A DNA stretch of 64,000 nt from CAYMAI01 sp964388445 (GCA_964388445.1 CAYMAI010000001.1:124001-188000), one strand, 5' to 3'. Shown: positions 35,187-43,968, counted from the stretch's first letter. A program made the numbers and translations. Notes: a model not told the origin generated them from the letters alone.

Positions 35187-35597
35187 TTGCCGCCAATCGC
35201 CGCCAGCGATTACCGCAATTTGCGGGAGCGAAGCTGCTTGGAACAAATTCGGCTAAAGGAATTCATCGATTTGTCCGCCCTCCGTGCCGGCATTGAAAAC
35301 GGCCGGTGGAAGTTCGAGGGCGATAATGGCGACGCGCGAGTCGTGGCAAGCCTGCGCATCGAATTCACCGAATCGCTTTTCCTCGTGCTCTTCGTTTGGG
35401 CGTTCGAAAAAGCGATCGACCTCGAATGTACCGAGGGCTACGACGTGTCGAGTATTTTCCATGTGACTTTCAAGAAAAAAACGCCTCTAAAAGCCATTAA
35501 GAAAGTAGCAGCCGACCTCGTTGTCAGCCTCATCGAAACCGGCGAAGTGAAGCCGGTGGAATGTAAAGAATTCACGATTCGCACGACGGCATATTGA
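35187..35597 (+). CDS. Small protein of unknown function
   Basis: The 136-residue protein has alternating hydrophobic and charged strands (SLRIEFTESLFLVLFVWAFEK, VSSIFHVTFKKK) and a closing helix with DLVVSLIETGEVKPVECKEF. I do not recognise it. There is no signal peptide. The TTG start rests on promoter spacing; another TTG is one codon upstream. Coding potential looks genuine because the frame is open over its whole length next to a good promoter, but an antisense frame overlaps it, so confidence is moderate. It precedes the repeat-flanked GxxExxY gene. Confidence 0.55.
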   Translation: MPPIAASDYRNLRERSCLEQIRLKEFIDLSALRAGIENGRWKFEGDNGDARVVASLRIEFTESLFLVLFVWAFEKAIDLECTEGYDVSSIFHVTFKKKTPLKAIKKVAADLVVSLIETGEVKPVECKEFTIRTTAY

Positions 35598-35618
35598 CCC
35601 GCGAAAGCAAATAGAAAT

Positions 35619-35693
35619 ACCGCAGAGACACCGAGAGCAGCAAGGAAGAAGAAAAAGCAAGAACAGACCACAGAGGCACCGAGACACAGAGAA
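35619..35693 (-). repeat. Left flanking repeat of the GxxExxY gene
   Basis: Two degenerate units, CCGCAGAGACACCGAGAG (from 35620) and CCACAGAGGCACCGAGACAC (from 35668). They are reverse complements of the units at 36196-36379 and 18414-18489. Confidence 0.75.
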
Positions 35694-35758
35694 TGTTTGA
35701 CTACGTTTCATTAAAATGTATTTTCCAAGTTCAATCGAGCTAATTTCGGAGCAAATCA

Positions 35759-36130
35759 ATGGAGCAAGATGCTTTGACCGGCATAATAATCGCCAAGGCA
35801 ATCGAAGTGCATCGAATTCTCGGTCCAGGTCTGCTTGAATCCGTGTATGAGGAATGCTTGCAACTTGATCTTATGAAAGTCGGAAAAAACTGCGAAAGGC
35901 AGGTTGTTTTGCCGGTTTCATACAAGGGTAGGGAGCTTAATTGCGGATTCAGGATTGACTTGCTCGTAGAGAAATCCGTGATAGTCGAGCTAAAATCCTG
36001 CGAAAAAATCTTGCCTATTCACGAAGCGCAATTGCTCACATATATGAAGTTAAGCGGAATCTCAAAGGGGCTGATTCTCAATTTCAACGTTCCAGCGTTA
36101 AGAAACGGCATAAAACGAATGGTGCTATAG
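35759..36130 (+). CDS. GxxExxY family protein (PDDEXK_3-like)
   Basis: The 123-residue protein carries the naming motif GLLESVY (24-30) and a nuclease-like core: D67 in FRIDLLVE and E77-L-K79 in VIVELKSCE, followed by Q91 and Y95 in EAQLLTYMKL. This fits the PD-(D/E)XK superfamily (GxxExxY, Pfam PDDEXK_3). The function is not established. It begins at an ATG (35759) with GGAG about 7 bases upstream. It is bracketed by inverted copies of the C/T-rich intergenic repeat and unrelated to its neighbours, so it may be mobile or may act on those repeats; both ideas are inference. Confidence 0.88.
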   Translation: MEQDALTGIIIAKAIEVHRILGPGLLESVYEECLQLDLMKVGKNCERQVVLPVSYKGRELNCGFRIDLLVEKSVIVELKSCEKILPIHEAQLLTYMKLSGISKGLILNFNVPALRNGIKRMVL

Positions 36131-36195
36131 GAATTAGGCGCTTGTTCCATCCGTGGCTTTTGTGAATTTGAAGATTTAGTAAAAGTAAAAGGAAG

Positions 36196-36379
36196 CTCTC
36201 TGTGCCTCTGCGCCTCTGTGGTTCTTTTCTTCTCGCACTCTTCTGATACGCACGCCGTGCGCCGTTGTAATCGTCACCGTGCCTCCGCGGTTCTTTTTGG
36301 CCCCGCCTTTTCGCTGCGCCCCTGTGCCTCTGTGGTACTTTTCGGCCCCGCCTTCTCTCGCGCCTCTGCGGTTCTTATT
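36196..36379 (+). repeat. Right flanking repeat cluster of the GxxExxY gene
   Basis: At least four degenerate units of the type CTGTGCCTCTGTGGTTCTTT (from 36200, 36279, 36321 and 36359), partly separated by copies of GGCCCCGCCTT. Orientation is opposite to the left cluster. Confidence 0.8.
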
Positions 36380-36421
36380 TTTCTTCGTGCTATGATTTCC
36401 GCGGTTATCCGGAGGCGGTTT

Positions 36422-37141
36422 ATGACCAGACTTCTCGACAAAGTCGCGCTCGTGACGGGTGCGAGCAAAGGAATCGGTTTTGAAACGGCGAAAATTTTCG
36501 CCGAAGAAGACGCGAAAGTCGTGATGATGGCGCGCGGCGCCGACGACCTCGAGGCTTCCGCCGACACCATTCGTGCAATCGGCGGCCGCGTCGCAACGGT
36601 GATTGGCGACGTCGGCGTGCTGGCGGATTGCGAGCGCGCGCTCGCCGCGGCGAAAACCGAATTCGGCGGGCTCGACATTCTCGTCAACAACGCGGGCATC
36701 GGCTATTTCACCGAAGTCGAAAATATGACCGACGAGGGATTCGACGCCGTAATAAAAACCAACCTCTACGGCGTGTTCTATATGTGCCGCGGCGCGGTGC
36801 CGGCGATGGAAGAGCGCGGCGGCGGATACATAATCAACATTTCGTCGCTCGCGGGCCAAAACACGTTCGCACGCGGCGGCGCCTACTGCGCCTCGAAGCA
36901 CGCGCTCAACGGCTTTTCCGAGTGCCTGATGCTCGAGGTGCGCCAGCGCGGCATCGCCGTAAGTTACGTTTGCCCCGGCAGCGTTTCGACGCAGTTCGGC
37001 CATTCCAAACCCGCGGACGACGACTCGTGGCGCCAATCCCCGCGCGACGTCGCGCAGGTAGTTCTGGATTTGATTATCGGCACGAGTTCGCGCACGCTCG
37101 TCAGCAAAGTGGAAATGCGCCCGATGAAACCGAAATCGTGA
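36422..37141 (+). CDS. Short-chain dehydrogenase/reductase
   Basis: The 239-residue Rossmann-fold oxidoreductase has the cofactor motif TGASKGIG, NNAGIG, the catalytic Ser in INISSLAG, YCASKHAL with the Tyr-Lys pair, and CPGSVST. An Arg in MMARGADDLE after strand 2 suggests NADP(H). The substrate is unknown. The ATG at 36422 has GGAGGCGG upstream; a TATGAT at 36391-36396 is a possible -10. It begins directly after the repeat cluster, and upstream in-frame codons translate the repeat and are not part of the gene. Confidence 0.92.
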   Translation: MTRLLDKVALVTGASKGIGFETAKIFAEEDAKVVMMARGADDLEASADTIRAIGGRVATVIGDVGVLADCERALAAAKTEFGGLDILVNNAGIGYFTEVENMTDEGFDAVIKTNLYGVFYMCRGAVPAMEERGGGYIINISSLAGQNTFARGGAYCASKHALNGFSECLMLEVRQRGIAVSYVCPGSVSTQFGHSKPADDDSWRQSPRDVAQVVLDLIIGTSSRTLVSKVEMRPMKPKS

Positions 37142-37290
37142 ATTTACATTGCGCCAGTCCCGTTTTGGAATCCTTAGCCCGCGTTCCTTCGGATGGCCGC
37201 GCAACCGGCACCCCAAAAATTATCGAAAATCGGAATCCTGCGTGCGCGCAAAAATAGGATAAAATCAATCGCTCACTTTGGAGGGCTGAA

Positions 37291-37404
37291 ATGAGCGGGA
37301 AACTTTTTCGCGTATTCGTTTACGCGCTCGCCGCGCTGCTGGTTGCGCCTTCGAATCATCGGCGTGCGCGCGCCGCAGGTTTCGCAAGCTACGGTAATGG
37401 GTAG
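37291..37404 (+). pseudogene. Short frame encoding only a signal-peptide-like sequence
   Basis: A 37-codon frame starts at an ATG with TGGAGGG upstream and a -10-like TAAAAT at 37260-37265. It encodes MSGKLFRVFVYALAALLVAP, which looks like an export signal, then basic residues and a stop at 37402. It may be the remnant of a lost secreted-protein gene or a leader peptide for the lipoprotein gene that starts 28 bases later. Confidence 0.4.
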
Positions 37405-37432
37405 AATTATCCGGGACACGAGGAGAATCGAA

Positions 37433-38818
37433 ATGGGAAAACTGGGAGTTCATAAACCGCTAGTCGCGCTCGCGACAGCCGCGATGCTGTGCGCGCTTAC
37501 CTTTTCCTCATGCGGCGGAAGCGATTACTATCGTCTGCCGGATCCCGTTAAGCTGGAAAGGCCGGTGCCCGCAATTGCAACAATATCCTTTGCGCCGTCT
37601 GCGGGAGTATTGCCGGAGAAATACCGCTACGTTATCTCCGCAATCGGTAGTTTAAAGGCGGATGGAACGATTTATCCGCCAAATCATTCGGCGTATATCT
37701 ATGGATACTATAGATTCGAACTGCAATCTGGCGTTCTAAGCTCGTGGGGCGATGTGCAGATAAACTACCTGAATTACGATAGGGTTATGGAGCACGTTCA
37801 CCTTGAAAGAGTGAGAGACGGCGTGATCGTCGATGTTGTTCTCTTAACCCCGAATTCCACATGCCTCCTGACAACGAAAGACGTTTTGCTTCGTTCGACG
37901 TTAACGGTTCGAGTTGAAGATTTCGGCGGCAATCCAAACCCCGGTACCACAGTGTTAATTGGCACAAATCCAATGAGTACATCCAAAGTGCTTTCCGAAC
38001 AGCTTCAAATGGTCAATACGGATTTCAGATATGCGCTGCTTTGGAAGAATCAAAAGCCGATATCCGGCGTCTTGTATAAATATTACGCGGAAGTATGGGA
38101 CTGGAAAGCATATCGCACGGGCGAAGACGGCACGATTACAATGGTCAACGAACTGCCGGTTGCGAAAATTATTCTGGCTATTGACAACGGCTTTGTGTGT
38201 TCCGTCTTCGAGTATCCAAGGTACGGCAATCAAGAATTGTTATGGGAAGTACCCGTCAATAATGACCTTGGAGAAATAACAATTCAGAAAAAGCCGATAG
38301 AATTGTGCGATGTGGACTTTTACTTTCTAGATGAAAGCGGTAAGCCATTGCCGACCTCAAGCGCTATCGCATTCTTTGATGGTGAACGGGGAAATCCCTA
38401 TTTGAGTATTGATCCGCTTGAACCTATTTTGAGTTATTACCCGAATCCCACCTGGATATATACAGAGCTCGGAGAGATTGAAGTCACGAATCAGTCGAGA
38501 GAGCGAAAATGGACGAAAATCGAGGGATTGTCATATGCATTTCCAAGCGGGTCTTATTCCCCCGGGATTATGAGAAAGTCCATTGAATATATGCCTGAAA
38601 TAATGACTAAGGCCGGAGTTACACCCATGTTGGATGATGCAACAAGCGCATTCGGAGCTGACGATTGGAGTTGCAATGTGCAGCCGCAAAAAGATTCTAT
38701 GATATATATGGATAAGGATGGAAGGCTCAAATTCAAGCTGACGCTTCCAGCCGGAAAGCACATAATTCACGCAGTATTAACCGAAGTTAGAGAATCGAAG
38801 AACGAGCCGCGCTGGTAA
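37433..38818 (+). CDS. Lipoprotein of unknown function, interrupted near its C-terminus
   Basis: The 461-residue protein has a signal with lipobox FSSC and GGSDYYRLPDP after it. The body is beta-rich with repeated short domains that read like carboxypeptidase-regulatory or Ig-like modules (TLTVRVEDFGGNPNPGT, LCDVDFYFLDESGKPLPT, LKFKLTLPAGKHIIHAVL). I do not recognise a family. The ATG at 37433 has AGGAGA 6 bases upstream. The gene is A+T-richer than its neighbours. The TAA at 38816 seems to be a recent nonsense change, because the frame continues sensibly for 32 more codons. It stands alone. Confidence 0.75.
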   Translation: MGKLGVHKPLVALATAAMLCALTFSSCGGSDYYRLPDPVKLERPVPAIATISFAPSAGVLPEKYRYVISAIGSLKADGTIYPPNHSAYIYGYYRFELQSGVLSSWGDVQINYLNYDRVMEHVHLERVRDGVIVDVVLLTPNSTCLLTTKDVLLRSTLTVRVEDFGGNPNPGTTVLIGTNPMSTSKVLSEQLQMVNTDFRYALLWKNQKPISGVLYKYYAEVWDWKAYRTGEDGTITMVNELPVAKIILAIDNGFVCSVFEYPRYGNQELLWEVPVNNDLGEITIQKKPIELCDVDFYFLDESGKPLPTSSAIAFFDGERGNPYLSIDPLEPILSYYPNPTWIYTELGEIEVTNQSRERKWTKIEGLSYAFPSGSYSPGIMRKSIEYMPEIMTKAGVTPMLDDATSAFGADDWSCNVQPQKDSMIYMDKDGRLKFKLTLPAGKHIIHAVLTEVRESKNEPRW

Positions 38819-38917
38819 CAGTACGAAGCCTACGGCATCGTAGACATTAAGCCGGGAAGAGCGGACATTAAATTCATAATGCCCTCCGAAGAATACTCAC
38901 CGTACGGCTGGATATAG
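38819..38917 (+). pseudogene. In-frame continuation of the 37433 gene after TAA
   Basis: Thirty-two codons in the same frame encode QYEAYGIVDIKPGRADIKF and then IMPSEEYSPYGWI before a TAG. Composition and secondary-structure pattern match the end of a beta domain, so this is probably the original C-terminus cut off by the stop. Confidence 0.6.
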
Positions 38918-38985
38918 AATATATGCATACGGATGCCGCGAATATGTAATAAATAATGCAGCGCTGGTAAATTCAGTCCGCCGAT

Positions 38986-40317
38986 TTATGCGGACGCGGC
39001 GTGGCGTTTTTCCGCGATGTGAAGCCTTGTCATCTGCACGCTCGCGATCGCGAAAAACAGCGCGGATAAATAAAACGACGCGGCGATGTCGATGTATTTC
39101 ATGGAAAGATAGCCGAGAAGCGGCCCGAACGTTCCGCGAACCCCGACAAGCGTCACATGCGCGCCCATATATCTGCTCACTTCCGATTTTCCGGCGAAGT
39201 ATATACTCGACAAATTCCAGGCGAGATTTACGCCAACCATTCCAATTCCGAACGCGATAAAGCCCATATATACTCCCGGAAGCGACTTTATCGTAACTAT
39301 AAGAAGCGGATAAAGAGCGAGTATCGCGAATATAATTGCGCAGAATTTTATCGGATTCATTCTATCCATCATTTTGCCGAGCGCGTACGAAAAAAGGATT
39401 GTACATAGCCCCGCGGTAATCGTACGCGACATGCTTATTTCATCGTATCTAAGCTGCAATACTTCGTCGAACCATTTGGGAATCGCCGGGAAAACCGTCA
39501 TAAATCCGAAGCCGTATATCATGAACGCGCCTTCGAACTTCGCGTAAAGCGGATTCGCTTTGAAAAGCTCGATGGTTTCTTTAACGGGCGCGACCGTAAT
39601 TCTGTGAAGGTTCAATAGAAAATGCGCATACTTGTAATGTTCCACGATTCCCGGCACTTCCGGCAGCGGGCAGGCTTCTCCCTCTTCTATTTTGCGGTGC
39701 CTTATGCGTATGCTCCGCAAAATCATCACGCTGAAAAACCCCACCACGCCGGCCGCCGCGAACGCCCACCGGAACGTATCCTCGCTCATCTCCAAAAGCT
39801 TGCCCGCGAAAAACGCCATCGGCAGACTCGCCACGGTCGCCGTCGCCGCGACCGTCCCGAATATTTGGCCGCGCAGGCTCGCGGGATAGTTATTTTGAAA
39901 AATATTGTTCGCCGTGGGTATCAGAAGCGTGTTGAACAGGCTCGAAATTCCGAAAACGGCAAGATACATCGCCGGCGTATGGCAAAAGAGCATCGAAACC
40001 AGAATGAGCCTGCCGAAAACGCCCGCGATTAAAAAATACGGGGCTTTGTTGCGCCCTTGAATATAACTCGCCCAGTGCATCGAAAACAGCGTCGTGACCG
40101 GTCCGAGCATCGTAAAAATCGTAATCTCGAAGTCCGACGCGGACAGCGCGCGCTTAAGCACCATATCCGCGAAAGCGAAAACGAACCCGCCCATCAAAAA
40201 CGCGTCGATGACTGCGGACAATAGGTGCAGCCTGAACGTATATCGCGCGATAAGGGGCAGCCTGCGCATATTGAACAGCAGGCTTCCGGCTATTTTCTTT
40301 TCCAGATACGTAAGCAA
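38986..40317 (-). CDS. Major facilitator superfamily transporter
   Basis: The 443-residue protein has about 12 membrane helices in two halves separated by a basic cytoplasmic loop (RSIRIRHRKIEEGEACPLPE) and a further inserted segment. Motif-A-like sequence is weak. ASYIQGRNKAPYFLIAG and YPASLRGQIFGTVA resemble MFS permeases of drug or sugar efflux type, but the substrate cannot be told. Start TTG 40317 lies 8 bases after a TATCAT box and has no ribosome binding site. It is 108 bases downstream of glmS on the same strand. Confidence 0.85.
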   Translation of the reverse strand: MLTYLEKKIAGSLLFNMRRLPLIARYTFRLHLLSAVIDAFLMGGFVFAFADMVLKRALSASDFEITIFTMLGPVTTLFSMHWASYIQGRNKAPYFLIAGVFGRLILVSMLFCHTPAMYLAVFGISSLFNTLLIPTANNIFQNNYPASLRGQIFGTVAATATVASLPMAFFAGKLLEMSEDTFRWAFAAAGVVGFFSVMILRSIRIRHRKIEEGEACPLPEVPGIVEHYKYAHFLLNLHRITVAPVKETIELFKANPLYAKFEGAFMIYGFGFMTVFPAIPKWFDEVLQLRYDEISMSRTITAGLCTILFSYALGKMMDRMNPIKFCAIIFAILALYPLLIVTIKSLPGVYMGFIAFGIGMVGVNLAWNLSSIYFAGKSEVSRYMGAHVTLVGVRGTFGPLLGYLSMKYIDIAASFYLSALFFAIASVQMTRLHIAEKRHAASA

Positions 40318-40425
40318 CCGGCGATATGATACTCCCGCAGCCGCCGTTTATTTCAGTCTTGCGAGCTTGATGGAGATTAGTTTTTCAATTTCAAAATCGC
40401 CCGCGCCGGCTTCTCGCGGTGTCGA

Positions 40426-42255
40426 TTACTCCACGACCACGCTCTTCGCCAGATTGCGCGGCTGGTCTATGTCGCATCCTCGGCGCAGCGCCGTGTAATA
40501 GGCGAAAAGCTGCAGCGGCGCAGTCGTTAGCATCGGGCTGAAAATCTCGTCCACTTCGGGTATCTCGAAAATGAACGGCGTGAATCTGCGGAATTCTTCC
40601 GGCCTGTTCGTAACCACCAGCACGTCGCCGTCGCGCGCCATAATTTCTTCCATATTCGCTTTCACTTTGTCGAACGTCGCGCTCGCCGGCGCGACGACCA
40701 CGGTCGGAAAATCGGCATCGATAAGCGCAATCGGCCCGTGTTTCATTTCGCCGGCGGGATATCCTTCGGCGTGTATATAGCTGATTTCCTTAAGTTTCAG
40801 CGCGCCCTCGAGCGCCACCGGATAATTCACGCCGCGCCCGATGAAAAGGAAATTCGGCCGCTTGTGGAAAAGCTTCGCCCACCTTTTAAGCTCGTCCGTG
40901 TTTTCCAGAACCTCGGCGAGCTTTCTCGGCAGCGCCCTTAACTCGCGCAGGTAATCCTGAAAAGTCGCGGCGGCAAGTTCGCCGCGCATTTCGGCGAGCT
41001 TTATCGCGAGAAGGTACATCGTCGCAAGCTGGCTCGTGAACGCTTTCGTGGATGCCACGCTGATTTCCGGCCCTGCCTGCGTATAGAGATTAAGCCGGCA
41101 ATGCCGCGTAATTCCGCTTCCGACAACGTTGCAAATCGACATCGTGGGCCGCTCCTGTGCCTCGACCATTTTAATCGCGGCAAGCGTGTCCGCGGTTTCG
41201 CCCGACTGCGAAATCGCCATCGTCACCGTGTTTTCGTCCAGCATCGGATTGCGATATCTGAATTCGCTGGCGTAATCCACGCTGACCCTCAGCCTCGCTA
41301 TCGATTCGATAATGAATTTGCCGACCAGCGCGGCGTGCCAACTCGTTCCGCACGCGACGATATTGATATGGCTGATATTCGGCGTGAAAAACTCTTCCAC
41401 TTCCGGCATGCTAAGGTGGCTTTCGCCCACCCTGAACCGCCCGCGCAATACGTCCACGAGAATGTTCGGCTGCTGGTGGATTTCCTTAAGCATATAGTGC
41501 GGATATCCGCCTTTTTGCGCGGCCTCCACGTCCCAAGTGATATGCTCGGTTTTCTTCGCCAGCGCTTCGCCCGTTGCGATGTCGAAATACTCCGCGCCGT
41601 CCATTTTGACGACCGCCATTTCGCCGTCGTTAAGGTAAATCACGTCTTTGGTGTGCTGAAGAAACGCCGTCACGTCGCTCGCCACGAAGTTTTCGCCTTT
41701 GCCGAGTCCCACGCACAGCGGCGTTTGATTTCTCGCGCCGACAATCGTGCTCGGATCGTCTTTCGAAAGAACCGCGATTGCAAAGCTACCCTCAAGGTCG
41801 TTGCAGGCTTTTCTCACCGCCTCGGGAAACTCGCTTCCCTCCGAGTAATAATGCCCGATAAGCTGGCAGATTACTTCGGTATCAGTCTCGCTCGAAAACT
41901 CGATGCCCTCTGCCTTCAGCCGGTCCTTTATCGTCTGATAGTTTTCGATTATCCCGTTGTGGACAAGGCAGAACTTGCCGGAATAGTCTTTGTGCGGATG
42001 CGCGTTGTTCACGCTCGGAGCGCCGTGGGTAGCCCAGCGAGTGTGCGCGATGCCCGAAAATCCGTGCACCGGCTCTCCTGAGAGTATCGCTTCGAGGTCG
42101 GCGATTTTTCCCTGACTGCGCTTGATTTCGATTTCCCCGCCGTTGAGCGCGGCGATTCCCGCGGAGTCGTATCCGCGATATTCGAGCATCTTGAGCCCGT
42201 GAATCAAAGGCTCGACGACGTCTCTGGTTGAAACGAGTCCCACAATTCCGCACAT
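40426..42255 (-). CDS. glmS: Glutamine-fructose-6-phosphate aminotransferase (isomerizing)
   Basis: The 609-residue enzyme makes glucosamine-6-phosphate from fructose-6-phosphate and glutamine, the first step to UDP-GlcNAc. The N-terminal Cys of MCGIVG is the glutaminase nucleophile; HTRWATHGAPS and NGIIENY complete that domain. Two SIS sugar-binding domains follow with CGTSWHA, SQSGETADT and STKAFTSQ. The C-terminus RNLAKSVVVE is the conserved tail. The ATG at 42255 has GGAGGAG 5 bases upstream. The leader (about 30 bases after TATAGT) is too short for a glmS ribozyme. Length and motifs are normal. Confidence 0.97.
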   Translation of the reverse strand: MCGIVGLVSTRDVVEPLIHGLKMLEYRGYDSAGIAALNGGEIEIKRSQGKIADLEAILSGEPVHGFSGIAHTRWATHGAPSVNNAHPHKDYSGKFCLVHNGIIENYQTIKDRLKAEGIEFSSETDTEVICQLIGHYYSEGSEFPEAVRKACNDLEGSFAIAVLSKDDPSTIVGARNQTPLCVGLGKGENFVASDVTAFLQHTKDVIYLNDGEMAVVKMDGAEYFDIATGEALAKKTEHITWDVEAAQKGGYPHYMLKEIHQQPNILVDVLRGRFRVGESHLSMPEVEEFFTPNISHINIVACGTSWHAALVGKFIIESIARLRVSVDYASEFRYRNPMLDENTVTMAISQSGETADTLAAIKMVEAQERPTMSICNVVGSGITRHCRLNLYTQAGPEISVASTKAFTSQLATMYLLAIKLAEMRGELAAATFQDYLRELRALPRKLAEVLENTDELKRWAKLFHKRPNFLFIGRGVNYPVALEGALKLKEISYIHAEGYPAGEMKHGPIALIDADFPTVVVAPASATFDKVKANMEEIMARDGDVLVVTNRPEEFRRFTPFIFEIPEVDEIFSPMLTTAPLQLFAYYTALRRGCDIDQPRNLAKSVVVE

Positions 42256-42423
42256 GGCGCTCCTCCGGAGATGACTCAATATTTTACTATAGAAACCTTT
42301 TAAGACCCGCTGCTGATGGAAGATGTTCGGCAGTTCGGCAGCGCAATATTTTTCTTGCGTTTTTTATGAAACCTTTTCGCGCCACGGCGCATCATGCATT
42401 CGTCAGTTCACCGGAGGTTTGCG

Positions 42424-42810
42424 ATGGATGCAGATATTCTTATTCCGCTCGGCGTGTTTGCAATGGTCGTCTTGATCGTGTGGATCAGGGAAACGACTGC
42501 CGCGAATCTGCGCACGAAAATGCTCGAGACTTTCGAAAAGTCTATCGAAAAGGGCGTCGATGCCGGCCAGCTTCAACAGTTCAGCCTTCCCGCTGAGCAG
42601 CCGAATCCGTACGGCAACCTAAAAGCCGGCATAATTCTGATTTTCGCCGGACTCGCCCTTTTCCCGCTGATGGCGCTTGCATACTCGATGGAAGGCGCGG
42701 ACGCGCTGCCCGCGTTGGCCGTGCCGCTTCTCCCGATTATTCTCGGCATCGGCTTCCTCGTCGTCCATAAAATCACGTTCGGCAAAAACGGAAAAAAGAG
42801 CGATAATTGA
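42424..42810 (+). CDS. Small membrane protein of DUF6249 type
   Basis: The 128-residue protein has an N-terminal helix (ILIPLGVFAMVVLIVW), a cytoplasmic amphipathic segment (LETFEKSIEKGVDAGQLQQF) and two C-terminal helices. The layout and MLETFEKSIEKG match DUF6249 proteins, which are commonly encoded beside ECF sigma factors. The ATG at 42424 follows GGAGG by 7 bases. Eight bases separate its stop from the sigma factor start, so it probably belongs to that regulon. Confidence 0.75.
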   Translation: MDADILIPLGVFAMVVLIVWIRETTAANLRTKMLETFEKSIEKGVDAGQLQQFSLPAEQPNPYGNLKAGIILIFAGLALFPLMALAYSMEGADALPALAVPLLPIILGIGFLVVHKITFGKNGKKSDN

Positions 42811-42818
42811 GGACGGCA

Positions 42819-43421
42819 ATGCTGACTGGCGAAATTGCGGCGGGCGCGCTTGAAAACCCGGCGGCGGCGGGCGAGGCTCTTCTCGCCCGCAAAGCCGCGT
42901 CCGGTGACGCGCGCGCCCTCGGCGAGCTTTTGAATTCGCTCAAAGGCGTCGTAATTTCCGCTCTGATATCTTCCGGACTTCCGGCTGGCGAACTGGAAGA
43001 CGGGGCGCAAAATGTCGCGCTTAAAATATCGAAAACCATCGGCCAGTGGCGCGGCGACGGGAAAATTTCCTCGTGGGCATACGCCGTTGCTCGCTCCGCC
43101 GGGCGCGAAATGCTGAGAAAGCGGCGGGAAGTTTCCATCGAACCGGAAATTGCCGCGGCGATGCGGGACAAAGCCGGCCAGGGCGCCGGGCTCGAATCGC
43201 GGCATTATAAAACCGAGTTAAAAGATTACCTCCGCAGGGCCGTTTCGCAGCTTCCGCCGGAACAGGCCGAAGCGGTATCGCTGTTTTATTTTGCGGGAAT
43301 GAAGGGCGAGGAAATCGCCGGAATAACGGGCGCGCCGCTAAGCACCGTTAAAACAAGGCTCGCACGCGCAAGGGCGGCGCTTTTCGCTCGCGCGGCTGCC
43401 GAAGGATGGATGCCTGAATGA
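42819..43421 (+). CDS. RNA polymerase sigma factor, ECF type
   Basis: The 200-residue protein has a region-2-like part (ELEDGAQNVALKISKTIGQW, then SSWAYAVARSAGREMLRKRR for -10 binding) and region 4 with LPPEQAEAVSLFYFAGMKGE, EEIAGITGAPLSTVKTRLAR as helix-turn-helix. It would direct polymerase to a small stress or envelope regulon. The ATG at 42819 has GAGGA 6 bases upstream. The stop overlaps the next start (ATGA at 43418), the usual arrangement with an anti-sigma gene. The promoter it recognises is not identified. Confidence 0.9.
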   Translation: MLTGEIAAGALENPAAAGEALLARKAASGDARALGELLNSLKGVVISALISSGLPAGELEDGAQNVALKISKTIGQWRGDGKISSWAYAVARSAGREMLRKRREVSIEPEIAAAMRDKAGQGAGLESRHYKTELKDYLRRAVSQLPPEQAEAVSLFYFAGMKGEEIAGITGAPLSTVKTRLARARAALFARAAAEGWMPE

Positions 43422-43906
43422 ACGAACGTGAATTTGCCGAAAGGCTCGACAGCTTCCTAGCCGGAAAAAACGGCGATATGTGGCTTATGTTTCTCGAAGG
43501 CGATACCGGCGCCGATTCGCTTGTTTCCGCTCTCGAAAAATCCGGCGCTCCCGCTGCCGAAATCGAATTCGCGCGCTCCGTTTCGAAAGCCGACGCTTCG
43601 ATTTCCGCCGCCGCAATCGAAATCTCCCGCAGCGTGAGCTTAGAGCTGCCGCCGCAGCAAATCGCGCCTTTAACCGCGCGCGAAATCGCCGAATCGATAA
43701 TCGGCAAAAAGAGGCGCGGTTTTACGCTCGACGAAAACACTCTTATGGGTCTTCTCTGCGGAATTATGTGCGTTTCGCTCATTGCTCTCGGCGGTTTCTT
43801 CCATAGCACGGCGTTTTCATATTCCGCCACGGCTTGCGCCGCCGTGTACGCCGGCCTCGTATATTTCAAACGTCAAGCCGCTGCCGGAATTCTCCGCCAA
43901 TTGTGA
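43418..43906 (+). CDS. Putative anti-sigma factor with C-terminal membrane helices
   Basis: The 162-residue protein has a soluble N-terminal region of about 105 residues rich in Glu and Ala and two membrane helices at the end (LMGLLCGIMCVSLIALGGFF, ATACAAVYAGLVY). It starts within the stop codon of the sigma gene, so expression is coupled. This position and topology fit an anti-sigma factor that holds the sigma at the membrane. No zinc-type HxxxCxxC motif is present, so it is not a ZAS-type protein; the role is inferred from context. Confidence 0.7.
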   Translation: MNEREFAERLDSFLAGKNGDMWLMFLEGDTGADSLVSALEKSGAPAAEIEFARSVSKADASISAAAIEISRSVSLELPPQQIAPLTAREIAESIIGKKRRGFTLDENTLMGLLCGIMCVSLIALGGFFHSTAFSYSATACAAVYAGLVYFKRQAAAGILRQL

Positions 43907-43968
43907 TTGTTTTACTTCATTAATGCGAACAACCGGGCGCAGCCCTGCAAGATGGAACGAAGGCTATG

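Noticed and set aside
35253..35462. A 69-codon minus-strand frame opposite the small 35187 gene
   Set aside because: It has no ribosome binding site or promoter, whereas the plus frame follows a TTGATA/CATAAT promoter at leaderless distance.
36176..37216. A minus-strand frame of 346 codons over the short-chain dehydrogenase gene
   Set aside because: Includes translated intergenic repeats (HRGAEAQR-type peptide) and an antisense shadow; the plus-strand gene has all family motifs.
42256..42423. glmS ribozyme in front of glmS
   Set aside because: The leader is too short and lacks the conserved ribozyme core.
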